Assembly (NCBI GenBank): GCA_018824085.1
Contig: JAHJHI010000026.1
Span: 102,046-166,045, forward strand
Source: Gammaproteobacteria bacterium
GTDB lineage: Bacteria > Pseudomonadota > Gammaproteobacteria > Burkholderiales > Rhodocyclaceae
Length of the DNA stretch: 64,000 nucleotides
Direction: 5' to 3'
Positions 20,548 through 29,131 of this stretch are shown here, one piece after another. Under the pieces are notes generated by a model. The model was not told the DNA's origin. It was given only the letters and a program-made list of their open reading frames with translations, and ran no database searches. A program made the translations under genes and the position numbers. Numbering within the stretch: position 1 is the stretch's first letter; each line of letters starts with the position of its first letter.

Positions 20548-21486
20548 CTACGGCTGCATGCGCATGCCGTCCTCGGCGAATGTCACCTTGCCGGCAAATG
20601 ATCTGGCGATGGATGCGCGAACGTCATCGTGCGCGTGCTCGACTGCGGGTGACAGGTGGCCGAGCAGCAGCGAGCCGACAGCGGCGTCGCGTGCGACTTC
20701 GCCGATGACGGCGGGGGGCGAGTGCAGTGTGTAGAGCACGGGCGGCGAGCCCGGCGGGTCGAGCACCACGCTGTTGAAGACGAGCAGCGAACTGCCGCGC
20801 GCAATCTGGCGCAGGCCGGCCAGGCCCTCGGCATCGACGTCGCCGCTGAACGTGACGCTGCGTCCGGCGTAGTCGACGCGGTAGATGACGGCCGGGGCGT
20901 CGCGGTGGTGGCCCGCCACGGCAGAGATCACGAGTCCGTCCTCGCTGAGCAGCGTCTGCATCCGGGACGTGCCGACGTCGGACGCGGTGATCGTCATCGG
21001 TGCGGAGAATGCGGGCAGGTAGCTGAACGCGCCGGCCTTGCCGAACAGCAGATCGATGAATGCGCGCGTCGACGGAAAACTCGCGTCGCCCTCGGCGCCG
21101 CGATGGCCGGCCGGGCCGAATACGCGGAAGCCGATGTCGCCGCGTGTCGACACCGCCCGCGCCTTGAACAGGCCCGGCAGTTCGCCGACGTGGTCGACGT
21201 GCAGATGCGTGAGCAGCACGATGTCGGTGCGCGCCAGCGACAGCCTTGCCTCGCCGAGCCGGGCGAAGGAGCCCGGGCCGGCGTCGACCAGAATGCGCGG
21301 CACGCCGTCGAGCAGCACCAGGTGACTGGAGCCGGCACGACCGGTTGCGCCCGGGCCGCCGGAGCCGAGCACGACGACTTCAAGCCGTGCCGGCGTTGCG
21401 TCCTGTGCGGCCGCGAGCGGCGAAACGAGTGCGACGCACAGCAGACCGATCTGCCGGGCGCGCGAGAGCAAGGAACCTGGATTCAT
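20548..21486 (-). CDS. Exported MBL-fold metallohydrolase
   Basis: A 312-residue protein with a signal peptide (LLSRARQIGLLCVALVSPLAAAQ) and a metallo-beta-lactamase domain. The zinc motif is THLHVDHVGELPGL (HxHxDH). Further ligands are expected at AGHHRDAPAV, FSGDVDAEGL and the late LLGHLSP. This pattern resembles RNase Z/arylsulfatase-like MBL hydrolases directed to the periplasm. It converges on pqqE, and a PQQ role is not implied. I chose the ATG at 21486, where the signal peptide begins; upstream extension has unrelated sequence. Confidence 0.85.
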   Translation of the reverse strand: MNPGSLLSRARQIGLLCVALVSPLAAAQDATPARLEVVVLGSGGPGATGRAGSSHLVLLDGVPRILVDAGPGSFARLGEARLSLARTDIVLLTHLHVDHVGELPGLFKARAVSTRGDIGFRVFGPAGHRGAEGDASFPSTRAFIDLLFGKAGAFSYLPAFSAPMTITASDVGTSRMQTLLSEDGLVISAVAGHHRDAPAVIYRVDYAGRSVTFSGDVDAEGLAGLRQIARGSSLLVFNSVVLDPPGSPPVLYTLHSPPAVIGEVARDAAVGSLLLGHLSPAVEHAHDDVRASIARSFAGKVTFAEDGMRMQP

Positions 21487-21676
21487 TGCGGGACCCTTTC
21501 CGGATGAGGTGATGGTGTGGTGGGTGCGGGCGCATGCCGGCGTCGATATTCCGTGCATCGGGAGACGACGTCCGTCATGGTACGCGCAAGGCATGGCGGG
21601 GGTTGCCGACAGGATGTCGATCACGCGTACCGCGCGTACGTTCCCCTGCAAGGCACGTCGCATGCGTGCGGACGGT

Positions 21677-21690
21677 TTGATCGCGATCAA
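21677..21690 (+). promoter_or_regulatory. FNR/ANR-type box upstream of the P-type ATPase gene
   Basis: TTGATCGCGATCAA is a perfect match to the FNR/ANR consensus TTGAT-N4-ATCAA. Its centre is 78 bases before the ATG at 21762. A weak -10-like CACTAA at 21714-21719 would put the transcription start about 42 bases from the centre, the class II activation geometry. It predicts low-oxygen induction of the ATPase, stress-protein and symporter genes. The divergent MBL gene starts 190 bases away. Confidence 0.75.
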
Positions 21691-21761
21691 GCGGGGCCGG
21701 CATTCCGTGAGCGCACTAAGCAATACTCGTTACCATCGGTGTTCGCATGAAGGGAGTCGTC

Positions 21762-24521
21762 ATGACGCAACACGCTGACGGGGACGCGCGCGAACCGGCG
21801 TGGCATGCAATGCCTGCCGTCGTGACGCTCGACGCGTTCGCCTCGACAATGGAATCCGGACTGTCCGCCGAGGATGCCCGGCAGCGTCTGGAACGCCACG
21901 GCGCCAATGCATTGCCGCCGGCGCCACGGCGCAGCATGTTCAGGCGCCTGCTGGCACAGTTCGACAACGTGCTCATCCACGTACTGTTGGCGGCCGCCGG
22001 CGTCACGGCGGTGCTCGGCCATGCGCTCGATTGCGCCGTCATCGTCGGCGTGGTGCTGATCAATGCGGTGATCGGCTTCGTGCAGGAGGGCAAGGCGGAA
22101 GACGCGCTCGACGCGATACGCAACATGCTGTCGCCACGCGCCCAGGCGATGCGTGGCGGCCGCCGGCTCGAACTCGATGCCACGCAGCTGGTGCCGGGCG
22201 ACATCGTGTTCGTCGCCTCCGGAGACCGCGTGCCGGCCGACCTTCGTCTGTTGCGCACGCGTGGCCTGCGCATCGACGAATCGTCACTGACCGGCGAATC
22301 GCTGGCGGTGGACAAGGCGCCCGCGCCCAACGCGGCCGACACGCCGCTGGGCGAGCGCAGCGCCATGGCCTGGTCGGGCACGCTGGTGAGCGCCGGGCAG
22401 GGAACGGGTGTCGTCGTGGGCACCGGCGGCGCGACGCAGATCGGCCACATCGGCAGGCTGCTGGCCGACGTCGACGCGCTGGCAACCCCGCTCACCCGCA
22501 AGATGACGGCCTTCGGCCGCTGGCTCAGCTGGGCCATCCTCGCGCTGGCCGCGCTGGCCTTCGTTTTCGGTACCCGGGTACGCGGCTACGCGGCGGCCGA
22601 CATGTTCCTGTCGGCGGTCGGGCTCGCCGTGGCGGCCATTCCGGAGGGCCTGCCGGCCATCATGACGGTGGCGCTGGCCATCGGCGTGCAGCGCATGGCG
22701 GCCCGGCGCGCCATCATCCGGCGCCTGCCCGTGGTCGAGGCGCTCGGCGCCGTGACCGTCATCTGCAGCGACAAGACCGGCACGCTCACGCGCAACGAAA
22801 TGACGGTGCAGCGCATCTTCACCGCCAGCGGCGATTTCGCCGTCACCGGTGCGGGCTATGCGCCCGAGGGCAGCTTCAGCCTCGACGGCCGGACATGCGA
22901 ACTGCCGGCCCATCCGGAACTGACGGAAATCGGCCGCGTTGCGTTGCTGTGCAACGAGGCGGCGCTGCACGACGACGGCGACGGCCGCTGGACGCTGACC
23001 GGTGACCCGACCGAAGGCGCGCTGCTCACGCTCGGACTGAAAGCCGGTCTGGACCCGGCGTTCGAGCGCAACGCGCTGCCGCGCCTGGACAGCATTCCGT
23101 TCGAATCCGAACACCGGTACATGGCGACGCTGCACCACGACCATCGCGGCCGCGCCTTCGTGCTGCTCAAGGGCGCGCCGGAACGCCTGCTCGACCTGTG
23201 TCCGGTCGAGCGTCACGATGGTGATGCAAGACTGCTCGCGTCGGCGCGCTGGCACGACGGCATGCAGGCGCTGGCCGGCGACGGCATGCGTCTGCTTGCG
23301 GTGGCGATCAAGCCGCTCGAGTCGATGCAGTCGGTGCTCACCTTCGACGACATCGACGCGGGCGGCTTCACGCTGCTCGCCGTGCTGGGCCTGAGTGATC
23401 CGCCGCGCGCCGAGGCGGTCGAGGCAGTGGCACGCTGTCGCAGCGCGGGCATCCGCGTGTGCATGATCACCGGCGACCACGCTGCGACCGCCCGTGCCAT
23501 CGGCGAGCGCCTGGCGCTTGCACCGCTGCCGCTGAAGGTGCTCACCGGCAGTGATGTCGAACGCATGGATGACGCCGCGCTGCGCGACGCAGTGGCCGAC
23601 ACGGCAATCTTTGCGCGCGCCAGTCCGGAGCACAAACTGCGGCTGGTCAAGGCCCTGCAGGCGCGCGGCGAAATCGTCGCGATGACCGGCGACGGCGTCA
23701 ATGACGCACCGGCGCTCAAGCGCGCCGACGTCGGCGTGGCCATGGGCGACAAGGGTACCGAAGCCGCAAAGGAGGCCGCCGCCGTGGTGCTCGCCGACGA
23801 CAATTTCGCGTCGATCGCGGCTGCGGTGGAGGAGGGGCGCACGGTCTATGACAACATCCGCAAGGCCATCGTCTACATCCTGCCGACCGGCGGTGGCGAA
23901 GCCGGCATCGTGCTGCTGGCCATCGTGCTCGGGCTGACGATGCCGATCACGCCGGTGCAGATACTGTGGGTCAACATGGTGACCGCGGTGACGCTGTCGC
24001 TGGCGCTCGCGTTCGAGCGCCCGGAAGCGGACGTCATGCGCCGCCCGCCGCGCGACCCGCGCGAACCCCTGCTGACCGGCTTCCTGATCTGGCGCATCGC
24101 ATTCGTGTCGGCGCTGATGGTGCTTGGCGGGCTGTTGCTCTTCCTGCGCGTGACGGGCAACGGCGGATCGGTCGAGCTGGCGCGCACCGTCGTCGTGAAT
24201 GCGCTGGTCGTCGGCGAGATCGTCTATCTGTTCAACGTGCGCCACCTGACGGCATCGGTGCTGTCGCTCGAAGGCGCGACCGGCAACCGGTACGTGCTTG
24301 CCGCGATCGCTGCCCTGCTGGTGATCCAGGCGCTGTTCAATTACCTGCCCGCCGCGAATCTGCTGTTCGGCACGGTGGGGCTGGCCCCATCCGACTGGGG
24401 GCCCATCCTGCTGTTCGGCGCAACGCTGATGGGGCTGGTGGAGGCCGAGAAGTGGCTGGTCAGGCAGTGGCTGGCGCGACGCCGTGCGCAAATGCCGCCT
24501 TCGCGGAATGCCGGCGCTTGA
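21762..24521 (+). CDS. Cation-transporting P-type ATPase (P2, SERCA-like)
   Basis: A 919-residue inner-membrane ATP-driven cation pump. The N-terminal cation ATPase domain has ESGLSAEDARQRLERHGAN. The actuator loop is SSLTGES. The phosphorylated Asp is D337 in CSDKTGTLT. The nucleotide-binding part shows KGAPERLL and MITGDHAATA, and the hinge is TGDGVNDAPALKRADVGVAMG. The transmembrane motif AAIPEGLPA is typical of Ca2+/Na+-type P2 pumps rather than heavy-metal P1B pumps, and no CPC motif is present. AAGGGAG five bases before 21762 decides the start over the ATG at 21747. It lies behind an FNR-like box and before a universal stress protein. Confidence 0.93.
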   Translation: MTQHADGDAREPAWHAMPAVVTLDAFASTMESGLSAEDARQRLERHGANALPPAPRRSMFRRLLAQFDNVLIHVLLAAAGVTAVLGHALDCAVIVGVVLINAVIGFVQEGKAEDALDAIRNMLSPRAQAMRGGRRLELDATQLVPGDIVFVASGDRVPADLRLLRTRGLRIDESSLTGESLAVDKAPAPNAADTPLGERSAMAWSGTLVSAGQGTGVVVGTGGATQIGHIGRLLADVDALATPLTRKMTAFGRWLSWAILALAALAFVFGTRVRGYAAADMFLSAVGLAVAAIPEGLPAIMTVALAIGVQRMAARRAIIRRLPVVEALGAVTVICSDKTGTLTRNEMTVQRIFTASGDFAVTGAGYAPEGSFSLDGRTCELPAHPELTEIGRVALLCNEAALHDDGDGRWTLTGDPTEGALLTLGLKAGLDPAFERNALPRLDSIPFESEHRYMATLHHDHRGRAFVLLKGAPERLLDLCPVERHDGDARLLASARWHDGMQALAGDGMRLLAVAIKPLESMQSVLTFDDIDAGGFTLLAVLGLSDPPRAEAVEAVARCRSAGIRVCMITGDHAATARAIGERLALAPLPLKVLTGSDVERMDDAALRDAVADTAIFARASPEHKLRLVKALQARGEIVAMTGDGVNDAPALKRADVGVAMGDKGTEAAKEAAAVVLADDNFASIAAAVEEGRTVYDNIRKAIVYILPTGGGEAGIVLLAIVLGLTMPITPVQILWVNMVTAVTLSLALAFERPEADVMRRPPRDPREPLLTGFLIWRIAFVSALMVLGGLLLFLRVTGNGGSVELARTVVVNALVVGEIVYLFNVRHLTASVLSLEGATGNRYVLAAIAALLVIQALFNYLPAANLLFGTVGLAPSDWGPILLFGATLMGLVEAEKWLVRQWLARRRAQMPPSRNAGA

Positions 24522-24561
24522 ATGTCCTCCGGCGTGTCTTTCTATTGCGTCTTTCGAGAAG

Positions 24562-25524
24562 ATGATTGAAAACGTTACGCTACCCGTCGACGGCGCTGCC
24601 GTTCATCAGACCAATGTCGTCAATCCGGAGGCGGGCACCTTGAATCGACTGAATCACATCCTGGCGGCGACCGATCTTTCCGCGCCGGCCCGCCATGCGG
24701 TTGAACGCGCGGCATTGTTGAGCAAGGACACGGTGGCTGCGCTCGATCTGCTGCATGTCGCCAATCTCGCGCCGCTGGAACGGCTGCGGCAACTGATGGG
24801 TGCGACGCCGGCCGACATGGAGCAGCGGGTGCTGGATGTCGCGCGGCAAAAGCTCGACGACCTCGCCGCAGCGCTCCGGCAGCGTTATGGCGTCGAGGTG
24901 GGTACCCACGTCGTCGCCGGCTCCCTGCTCGCCGAACTGGCCAGGAAAGTGGATGACTTGTCGGCCAGCCTGCTGGTCTGCGGCGCCAAAGGGGAAAGTC
25001 TGGTTCGGCCTTTCGTGCTGGGAACGACGGCACAGCGGCTGCTGAGTACCGCGACCTGTCCCGTGCTGGTGGTCAAACAGCAACCCCGCGCCCCTTATCG
25101 CCGGGTTCTGGTGCCGGTCGATTTTTCGCCCTCGTCGCTGCGGGCCATCCGGCATGCGCGCGCCATTGCCCCGCACGCGGACATCGTGTTGCTGCATGCC
25201 TTCGATGTACCTTTCGAGGGGAAGCTGCGCTATGCCAGCGTGGGTGATGACATCATCAATCACTATCGGATCGTCGCCCGGCGGGAGGCGACGGAAAAGC
25301 TGCATGCCTTGCGCGACGAAGCGGGGCTGAACACCCATGACGCCAGTCTGGTCGTGCTGCATGGCGATCCGAGCTTGCGCATCATCGAGCAGGAACAGGA
25401 GTGGGACTGCGATCTGATCGTCGTGGGCAAGCACGGGGAAAACCGGCTGGTCGAGGTGTTGCTCGGCAGCGTCACCAAACAGTTGCTGTCCGAAGCGCAG
25501 GGCGACGTACTGGTTTCGGTGTGA
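24562..25524 (+). CDS. Tandem universal stress protein
   Basis: A 320-residue protein with two UspA domains in tandem, roughly residues 25-170 and 185-320. Both keep the ATP-binding G-2x-G-9x-G(S/T) signature: GAKGESLVRPFVLGTTA in the first and GKHGENRLVEVLLGSV in the second. Double-domain Usps of this type are often induced under low oxygen in proteobacteria, which fits the FNR-like site upstream of the preceding pump gene. The ATG at 24562 is used, but the start is uncertain because the ribosome site is weak. Confidence 0.88.
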   Translation: MIENVTLPVDGAAVHQTNVVNPEAGTLNRLNHILAATDLSAPARHAVERAALLSKDTVAALDLLHVANLAPLERLRQLMGATPADMEQRVLDVARQKLDDLAAALRQRYGVEVGTHVVAGSLLAELARKVDDLSASLLVCGAKGESLVRPFVLGTTAQRLLSTATCPVLVVKQQPRAPYRRVLVPVDFSPSSLRAIRHARAIAPHADIVLLHAFDVPFEGKLRYASVGDDIINHYRIVARREATEKLHALRDEAGLNTHDASLVVLHGDPSLRIIEQEQEWDCDLIVVGKHGENRLVEVLLGSVTKQLLSEAQGDVLVSV

Positions 25525-25652
25525 CCATGACCGAAGGCGCGCGGTACATCCGGGTGTCGAGCGAGACCGCCGGCCTGTCCGGAACATCGTTCCGCATGCG
25601 TGCACGGGGCGTTTCCGGCTGGCGCGCGGTCGTGCGCAGTGAGGCGGGCTGA

Positions 25653-27278
25653 ATGAACGGCGCCGCGCATTTCCTGGGTGGTCTCGGTCTGTTCCTGCTC
25701 GGCATGTGGCTCATGAGCGAAGGCCTCAAGCTGGCGGCCGGATCGGCGCTGGAGCGCATCCTCGCGGACTGGACGCGCACGCGGCCACGCGCGCTGCTGT
25801 CCGGCATTCTGGTGACAGGACTGGTGCAGTCGTCGAGCGCGGTCACCGTTGCCATCATCGGTTTCGTCAATGCCGGCCTGCTCACGCTGAGCCAGGCGCT
25901 GTGGGTCATTTTCGGCAGCAACGTCGGCACCACGATGACCGGCTGGCTGGTCGCGCTGGTCGGCATCAGCGTCCGGGTCGAGGCGTTCGCGCTGCCGGCC
26001 ATCGGTTTCGGCATGCTGCTGCGCCTGACCGGCGAAGGCACGCGGCGCGGCTCCGTCGGTACCGCGCTGGCGGGCTTCGGCGTGCTGTTCCTCGGCATCG
26101 ACGTGCTGCGTGACGCCTTCAGCGGCGTGAGCGCCAATGTGAATATCGACGCCTGGCTGGGCGAAGGCGGTGTCGGCATGCTGTCGGCGGTGCTGCTGGG
26201 CGTCGTGCTGACCACGCTGATGCAGTCGTCGAGCGCGGCCATGGCCATCGTGCTGAGCGCGGCCGCGGGCGGTGTGGTGACGCTGCCGGCCGCCGCGGCG
26301 ACGGTGATCGGCCTGAATCTCGGCACGACGATCACTGCCGTCATCGCTGCGATCTCGGCCACGCCGAACGCCCGTCGTGCGGCGTCGGCCCACGTCGTGT
26401 TCAACCTGATCACGGCGTTCGCGGCGCTGCTGACGCTGCCGCTGCTGCTGGCACTGGTCGAGTGGCTGGCCGGCGCGGCGGATCTCGCGGTGACGCCGGC
26501 CACCGTGCTGGCTGTGTTTCACAGCGTGTTCAACGTGCTCGGCGTGCTGCTCATGTGGCCGCTGTCGTCCTGGCTGGAGCGCGTGCTGTCCAGGCGCTTC
26601 CGTACCGGAGAGGAGGACGAGGGACGCCCGCTTCATCTCGATGCCAACGTGCTGGGCGTGCCGGCGCTGGCACTGAATGCGCTGGCGCTCGAAACGCGCC
26701 GGGTCGGCGTGATCACGCGCCGCATGGTGCTGATGGCGCTGGCCGGTGCGGCGCCCGCTGCGCTGGCGCGTGAGCGCGCGGTGCTGGAACGGCTGACCCG
26801 CACCGTCGCGCAATTCGTCGTGAGCATTCATCGCAGCGCCATGGGTGAGCGGACGGGCAAGCGGCTGCCGTACGTGCTGCGCCTGCTGCGTGACTACGAA
26901 ACCATCGCCCAGCTTGCCGTGCAGATCGGGGCGCAGACCGACGGGCGCACAGTGCCCGAGGAAGTGGCCCGGTACGCGGCGCGCTTCGATGACGCAACCC
27001 GCAACTGGCTCGCCGAGGCGCTGCCGGGCGACACACCCGGTGTGCCGTCGGCAACGGCGCTGCCGGAAGCCGTGCCGGATGGCTATGCGCTGCTCAAGGA
27101 CGCGGCGCTGGGCGCGGCGGCGCGCGACGAACTCGGCATTGACCAGATGGAGGCGCTGCTGGAGCGCGCCCGCGCGATGCGCCAGGCGGCCGAGCATGCG
27201 GCCAAGGCCCTGGCGCTGCAGCAGCTCGACGAGGCGCACGACGACCTTCGTGAGGAAAACCGCCCCGATGCCGACTGA
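25653..27278 (+). CDS. Na/phosphate symporter family protein
   Basis: A 541-residue inner-membrane transporter of the NptA/YjbB family. Two inverted halves each carry the family QSSS motif: QSSSAVTVAIIGFVNAG and QSSSAAMAIVLSAA. FGSNVGTT and LNLGTTITAVIA follow them. At least eight hydrophobic helices precede a soluble C-terminal region of about 200 residues that is helical and PhoU-like. Sodium-coupled phosphate movement is the family function. It starts 128 bases after the Usp gene; a 41-codon frame (25527-25652) in that gap abuts its ATG but has no recognisable features. Confidence 0.87.
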   Translation: MNGAAHFLGGLGLFLLGMWLMSEGLKLAAGSALERILADWTRTRPRALLSGILVTGLVQSSSAVTVAIIGFVNAGLLTLSQALWVIFGSNVGTTMTGWLVALVGISVRVEAFALPAIGFGMLLRLTGEGTRRGSVGTALAGFGVLFLGIDVLRDAFSGVSANVNIDAWLGEGGVGMLSAVLLGVVLTTLMQSSSAAMAIVLSAAAGGVVTLPAAAATVIGLNLGTTITAVIAAISATPNARRAASAHVVFNLITAFAALLTLPLLLALVEWLAGAADLAVTPATVLAVFHSVFNVLGVLLMWPLSSWLERVLSRRFRTGEEDEGRPLHLDANVLGVPALALNALALETRRVGVITRRMVLMALAGAAPAALARERAVLERLTRTVAQFVVSIHRSAMGERTGKRLPYVLRLLRDYETIAQLAVQIGAQTDGRTVPEEVARYAARFDDATRNWLAEALPGDTPGVPSATALPEAVPDGYALLKDAALGAAARDELGIDQMEALLERARAMRQAAEHAAKALALQQLDEAHDDLREENRPDAD

Positions 27279-27289
27279 GCGTCACCCGC

Positions 27290-28249
27290 TCACGGCAGCC
27301 GGCGCGTGTGCGGCTCGAAGCTGAACACTCCGGGCGTGGCCGTATCGACGTCGACGCGGACCCAGCCAAGCCAGGGCGAGCCGTGCGTTTCCAGCCGCGT
27401 CACGTTGTCCAGATAGCGGCCATTCTTGCGGTCGAACAAGGGCTGATCGACACGGTAGCGATGGCTGTCGCCATGGATGAGCAACAGCGGCCGGCCAAAG
27501 TGCGCGGCCTTGCGCGCCAGACGGTCGAGCAGCGCGCGGTAGCGCTTGACGCCGTGGCCGCGCGCGTAGGCCTCGAAGCGCGGATTCGCGTGAAACACGA
27601 TCACCATCGCCGCGGCGTCCGCCGCATGCGCCTCGGAGAACGCCGCATCGAGCCAGTCCAGCGTCGCGGCCTCCAGTTGCCGGGTCGGCTTGCCCGGCGG
27701 CAGCGGACTGCCCGACACGTTCAGCGTCGCGAACAGCACGCTGCCGTGCCGCCAGCGCATGTTCTCCGGGCAGCATGACTGGCGCGCCGGCGACAGGCGC
27801 GCCTGACCCAGCGATTCGCCGTTCCCGTGAAAGCGCGCGCGCCAGGCCGCCAGCCGCTCGAACGGCGCATGACCGCCTGCGGCCGGTCGCGAACAGTCGG
27901 CCCATTCGTTGTCGCCGGCCAGCAGCAGCACGGGATGCGTGGAGGCGTCGAGCAGCGCGTGCCGGTCCTCGAGCAGCGCGTCGTCGCACGGGCTGCTGCC
28001 GCTCTTGATGTCGCCGACATGGATGGAGAAGGCCAGTGGCTGCGCCGCCTGTGCGGCCAGCATGTCGGCCGCGATGTCGCGTTCGAAGCGGCTGTACGGC
28101 ACGTCGCCCCAGGCCGCGAAGGAAAACGGCTCCCCGCGCGCGGCACCGGCCATGAGCAACGCCGCCACGATGATCGGGACGCACCGGCGCGCAGGCAGGC
28201 GTTGTCCTACAGGCGCGGGGCGCTTGTCCGATGCCCGCGCGCGCGCCAA
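27290..28249 (-). CDS. Exported calcineurin-like metallophosphoesterase
   Basis: A protein of about 319 residues with a signal peptide (RRCVPIIVAALLMAGAARG) and a metallophosphoesterase fold. Metal-binding blocks are WGDVPYSR, HVGDIKSGSSPCDD, LAGDNEWADC, VFHANPRF and LIHGDSHRYRVD. It is probably a periplasmic phosphatase of unknown substrate. The start is uncertain: no ATG or GTG gives a good signal peptide, and I use a TTG at 28249 preceded by an AGGAAG-like stretch. The first coding bases overlap a repeated TGTCCTACAG motif that may serve the divergent small gene. It converges on the symporter gene. Confidence 0.78.
   Translation of the reverse strand: MARARASDKRPAPVGQRLPARRCVPIIVAALLMAGAARGEPFSFAAWGDVPYSRFERDIAADMLAAQAAQPLAFSIHVGDIKSGSSPCDDALLEDRHALLDASTHPVLLLAGDNEWADCSRPAAGGHAPFERLAAWRARFHGNGESLGQARLSPARQSCCPENMRWRHGSVLFATLNVSGSPLPPGKPTRQLEAATLDWLDAAFSEAHAADAAAMVIVFHANPRFEAYARGHGVKRYRALLDRLARKAAHFGRPLLLIHGDSHRYRVDQPLFDRKNGRYLDNVTRLETHGSPWLGWVRVDVDTATPGVFSFEPHTRRLP
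28203..28212. promoter_or_regulatory. TGTCCTACAG motif, copy 1
   Basis: Symmetrical CTGT/ACAG-type motif 133 bases (measured from TCCTACAG) before the ATG of the DUF1328 gene at 28338. The same TCCTACAG lies exactly 133 bases before the csbD-like gene and a third copy lies at 31809-31818. Function unknown. Confidence 0.35.
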
Positions 28250-28337
28250 CTTCCTAACCTTGAAACAAGGCGGAAACCCGCAGCGTGCGTGTGTGAAGGC
28301 CCGCCTGAACCAGACATTCAACCCGGGGAGAATCATC

Positions 28338-28514
28338 ATGCTCAAGTTGGCCATCATCTTCGCAGTCGTTTCCCTGATTGCCGGCCTGTTCGGCTTTTCC
28401 GGCATTGCTGCCGGTGCGGCAGGCATTGCGAAAGTACTGTTCTTCATCTGCATCACGATTTTCGTCGTGCTGCTCGCGCTCGCCCTGTTCGGCATCAGCC
28501 TGTTCTCCAGCTAG
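28338..28514 (+). CDS. DUF1328 small membrane protein
   Basis: A 58-residue protein, nearly all hydrophobic, with two membrane helices. The sequence MLKLAIIFAVVSLIAGLFGF followed by a GIAAGAAGIAKVLFFICI block is the DUF1328 (YtjA) pattern. Such proteins are frequently stress-induced, but their function is unknown. It heads a rightward group with the ferritin-like and cardiolipin synthase-like genes. A paralogue lies at 33496-33654. Confidence 0.88.
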   Translation: MLKLAIIFAVVSLIAGLFGFSGIAAGAAGIAKVLFFICITIFVVLLALALFGISLFSS

Positions 28515-28547
28515 AACCAGCCACGCATCATCCACAAGGAGCCTCAG

Positions 28548-29105
28548 ATGACCAAGAAGAAAACCTCTTCAGCCGCGCCGCGCGGCACGTCCCTCGTGCT
28601 GGACGAAGCGGCGCTGACGAAGGCACGCGCCGATCTGCTCGACGGACCGGTCACGCCAAGTTCCGGCCCGTGGGTCGCCGACATCATCAAGCTGCTGAAT
28701 GATTCGCTCGCCACGGAACTGGTCTGTGTGCTGCGCTACAAGCGCCACCACTTCACGGCCCACGGCATGTCGGCACCGGCCATCGCGGACGAATTCATGG
28801 TGCACGCGAACGAGGAAGCGGCGCACGCCGACCGCATCGCCGAGCGCATCGTGCAGCTCGGCGGTTCTCCGGATTTCTCGCCGACCACGCTGCTCGGACG
28901 CAGCCATGCGGACTACGACGAATCGGCCGGCCTGAAGGACATGGTGCGCGCCAACCTCATCGCGGAGCGGGTCGCTGTCGAAAGCTATCGTCAGATGATC
29001 GCGCTGATCGGCGACCACGACCCGACGACCCGTCGCCTGCTCGAAGACATCCTCGCGGACGAGGAGGAGCACGCCGACGAGATGCGCGACCTGCTCGAAC
29101 AATAA
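28548..29105 (+). CDS. Ferritin-like (bacterioferritin family) protein
   Basis: A 185-residue four-helix ferritin-like protein. Candidate iron ligands are spaced as in bacterioferritins: LATELVCVLRYKRH (Glu), HANEEAAHADRIAERI (Glu and His), AERVAVESYRQM (Glu) and ADEEEHADEM (Glu, His). A Lys/Ser-rich N-terminal tail precedes the fold. It probably stores iron or detoxifies peroxide. Strong GGAG lies before the ATG, 33 bases after the DUF1328 gene. Confidence 0.87.
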   Translation: MTKKKTSSAAPRGTSLVLDEAALTKARADLLDGPVTPSSGPWVADIIKLLNDSLATELVCVLRYKRHHFTAHGMSAPAIADEFMVHANEEAAHADRIAERIVQLGGSPDFSPTTLLGRSHADYDESAGLKDMVRANLIAERVAVESYRQMIALIGDHDPTTRRLLEDILADEEEHADEMRDLLEQ

Positions 29106-29131
29106 GGTCTGGCTGACGGGCGGGAGGTGCC

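Noticed and set aside
22284..24491. Minus-strand open frame opposite the P-type ATPase
   Set aside because: The forward frame has all P-type ATPase motifs; the reverse is a GC-driven artefact.
25527..25652. 41-codon frame between the Usp and symporter genes
   Set aside because: No ribosome site, hydrophobic pattern or family resemblance; only its abutting stop is suggestive.
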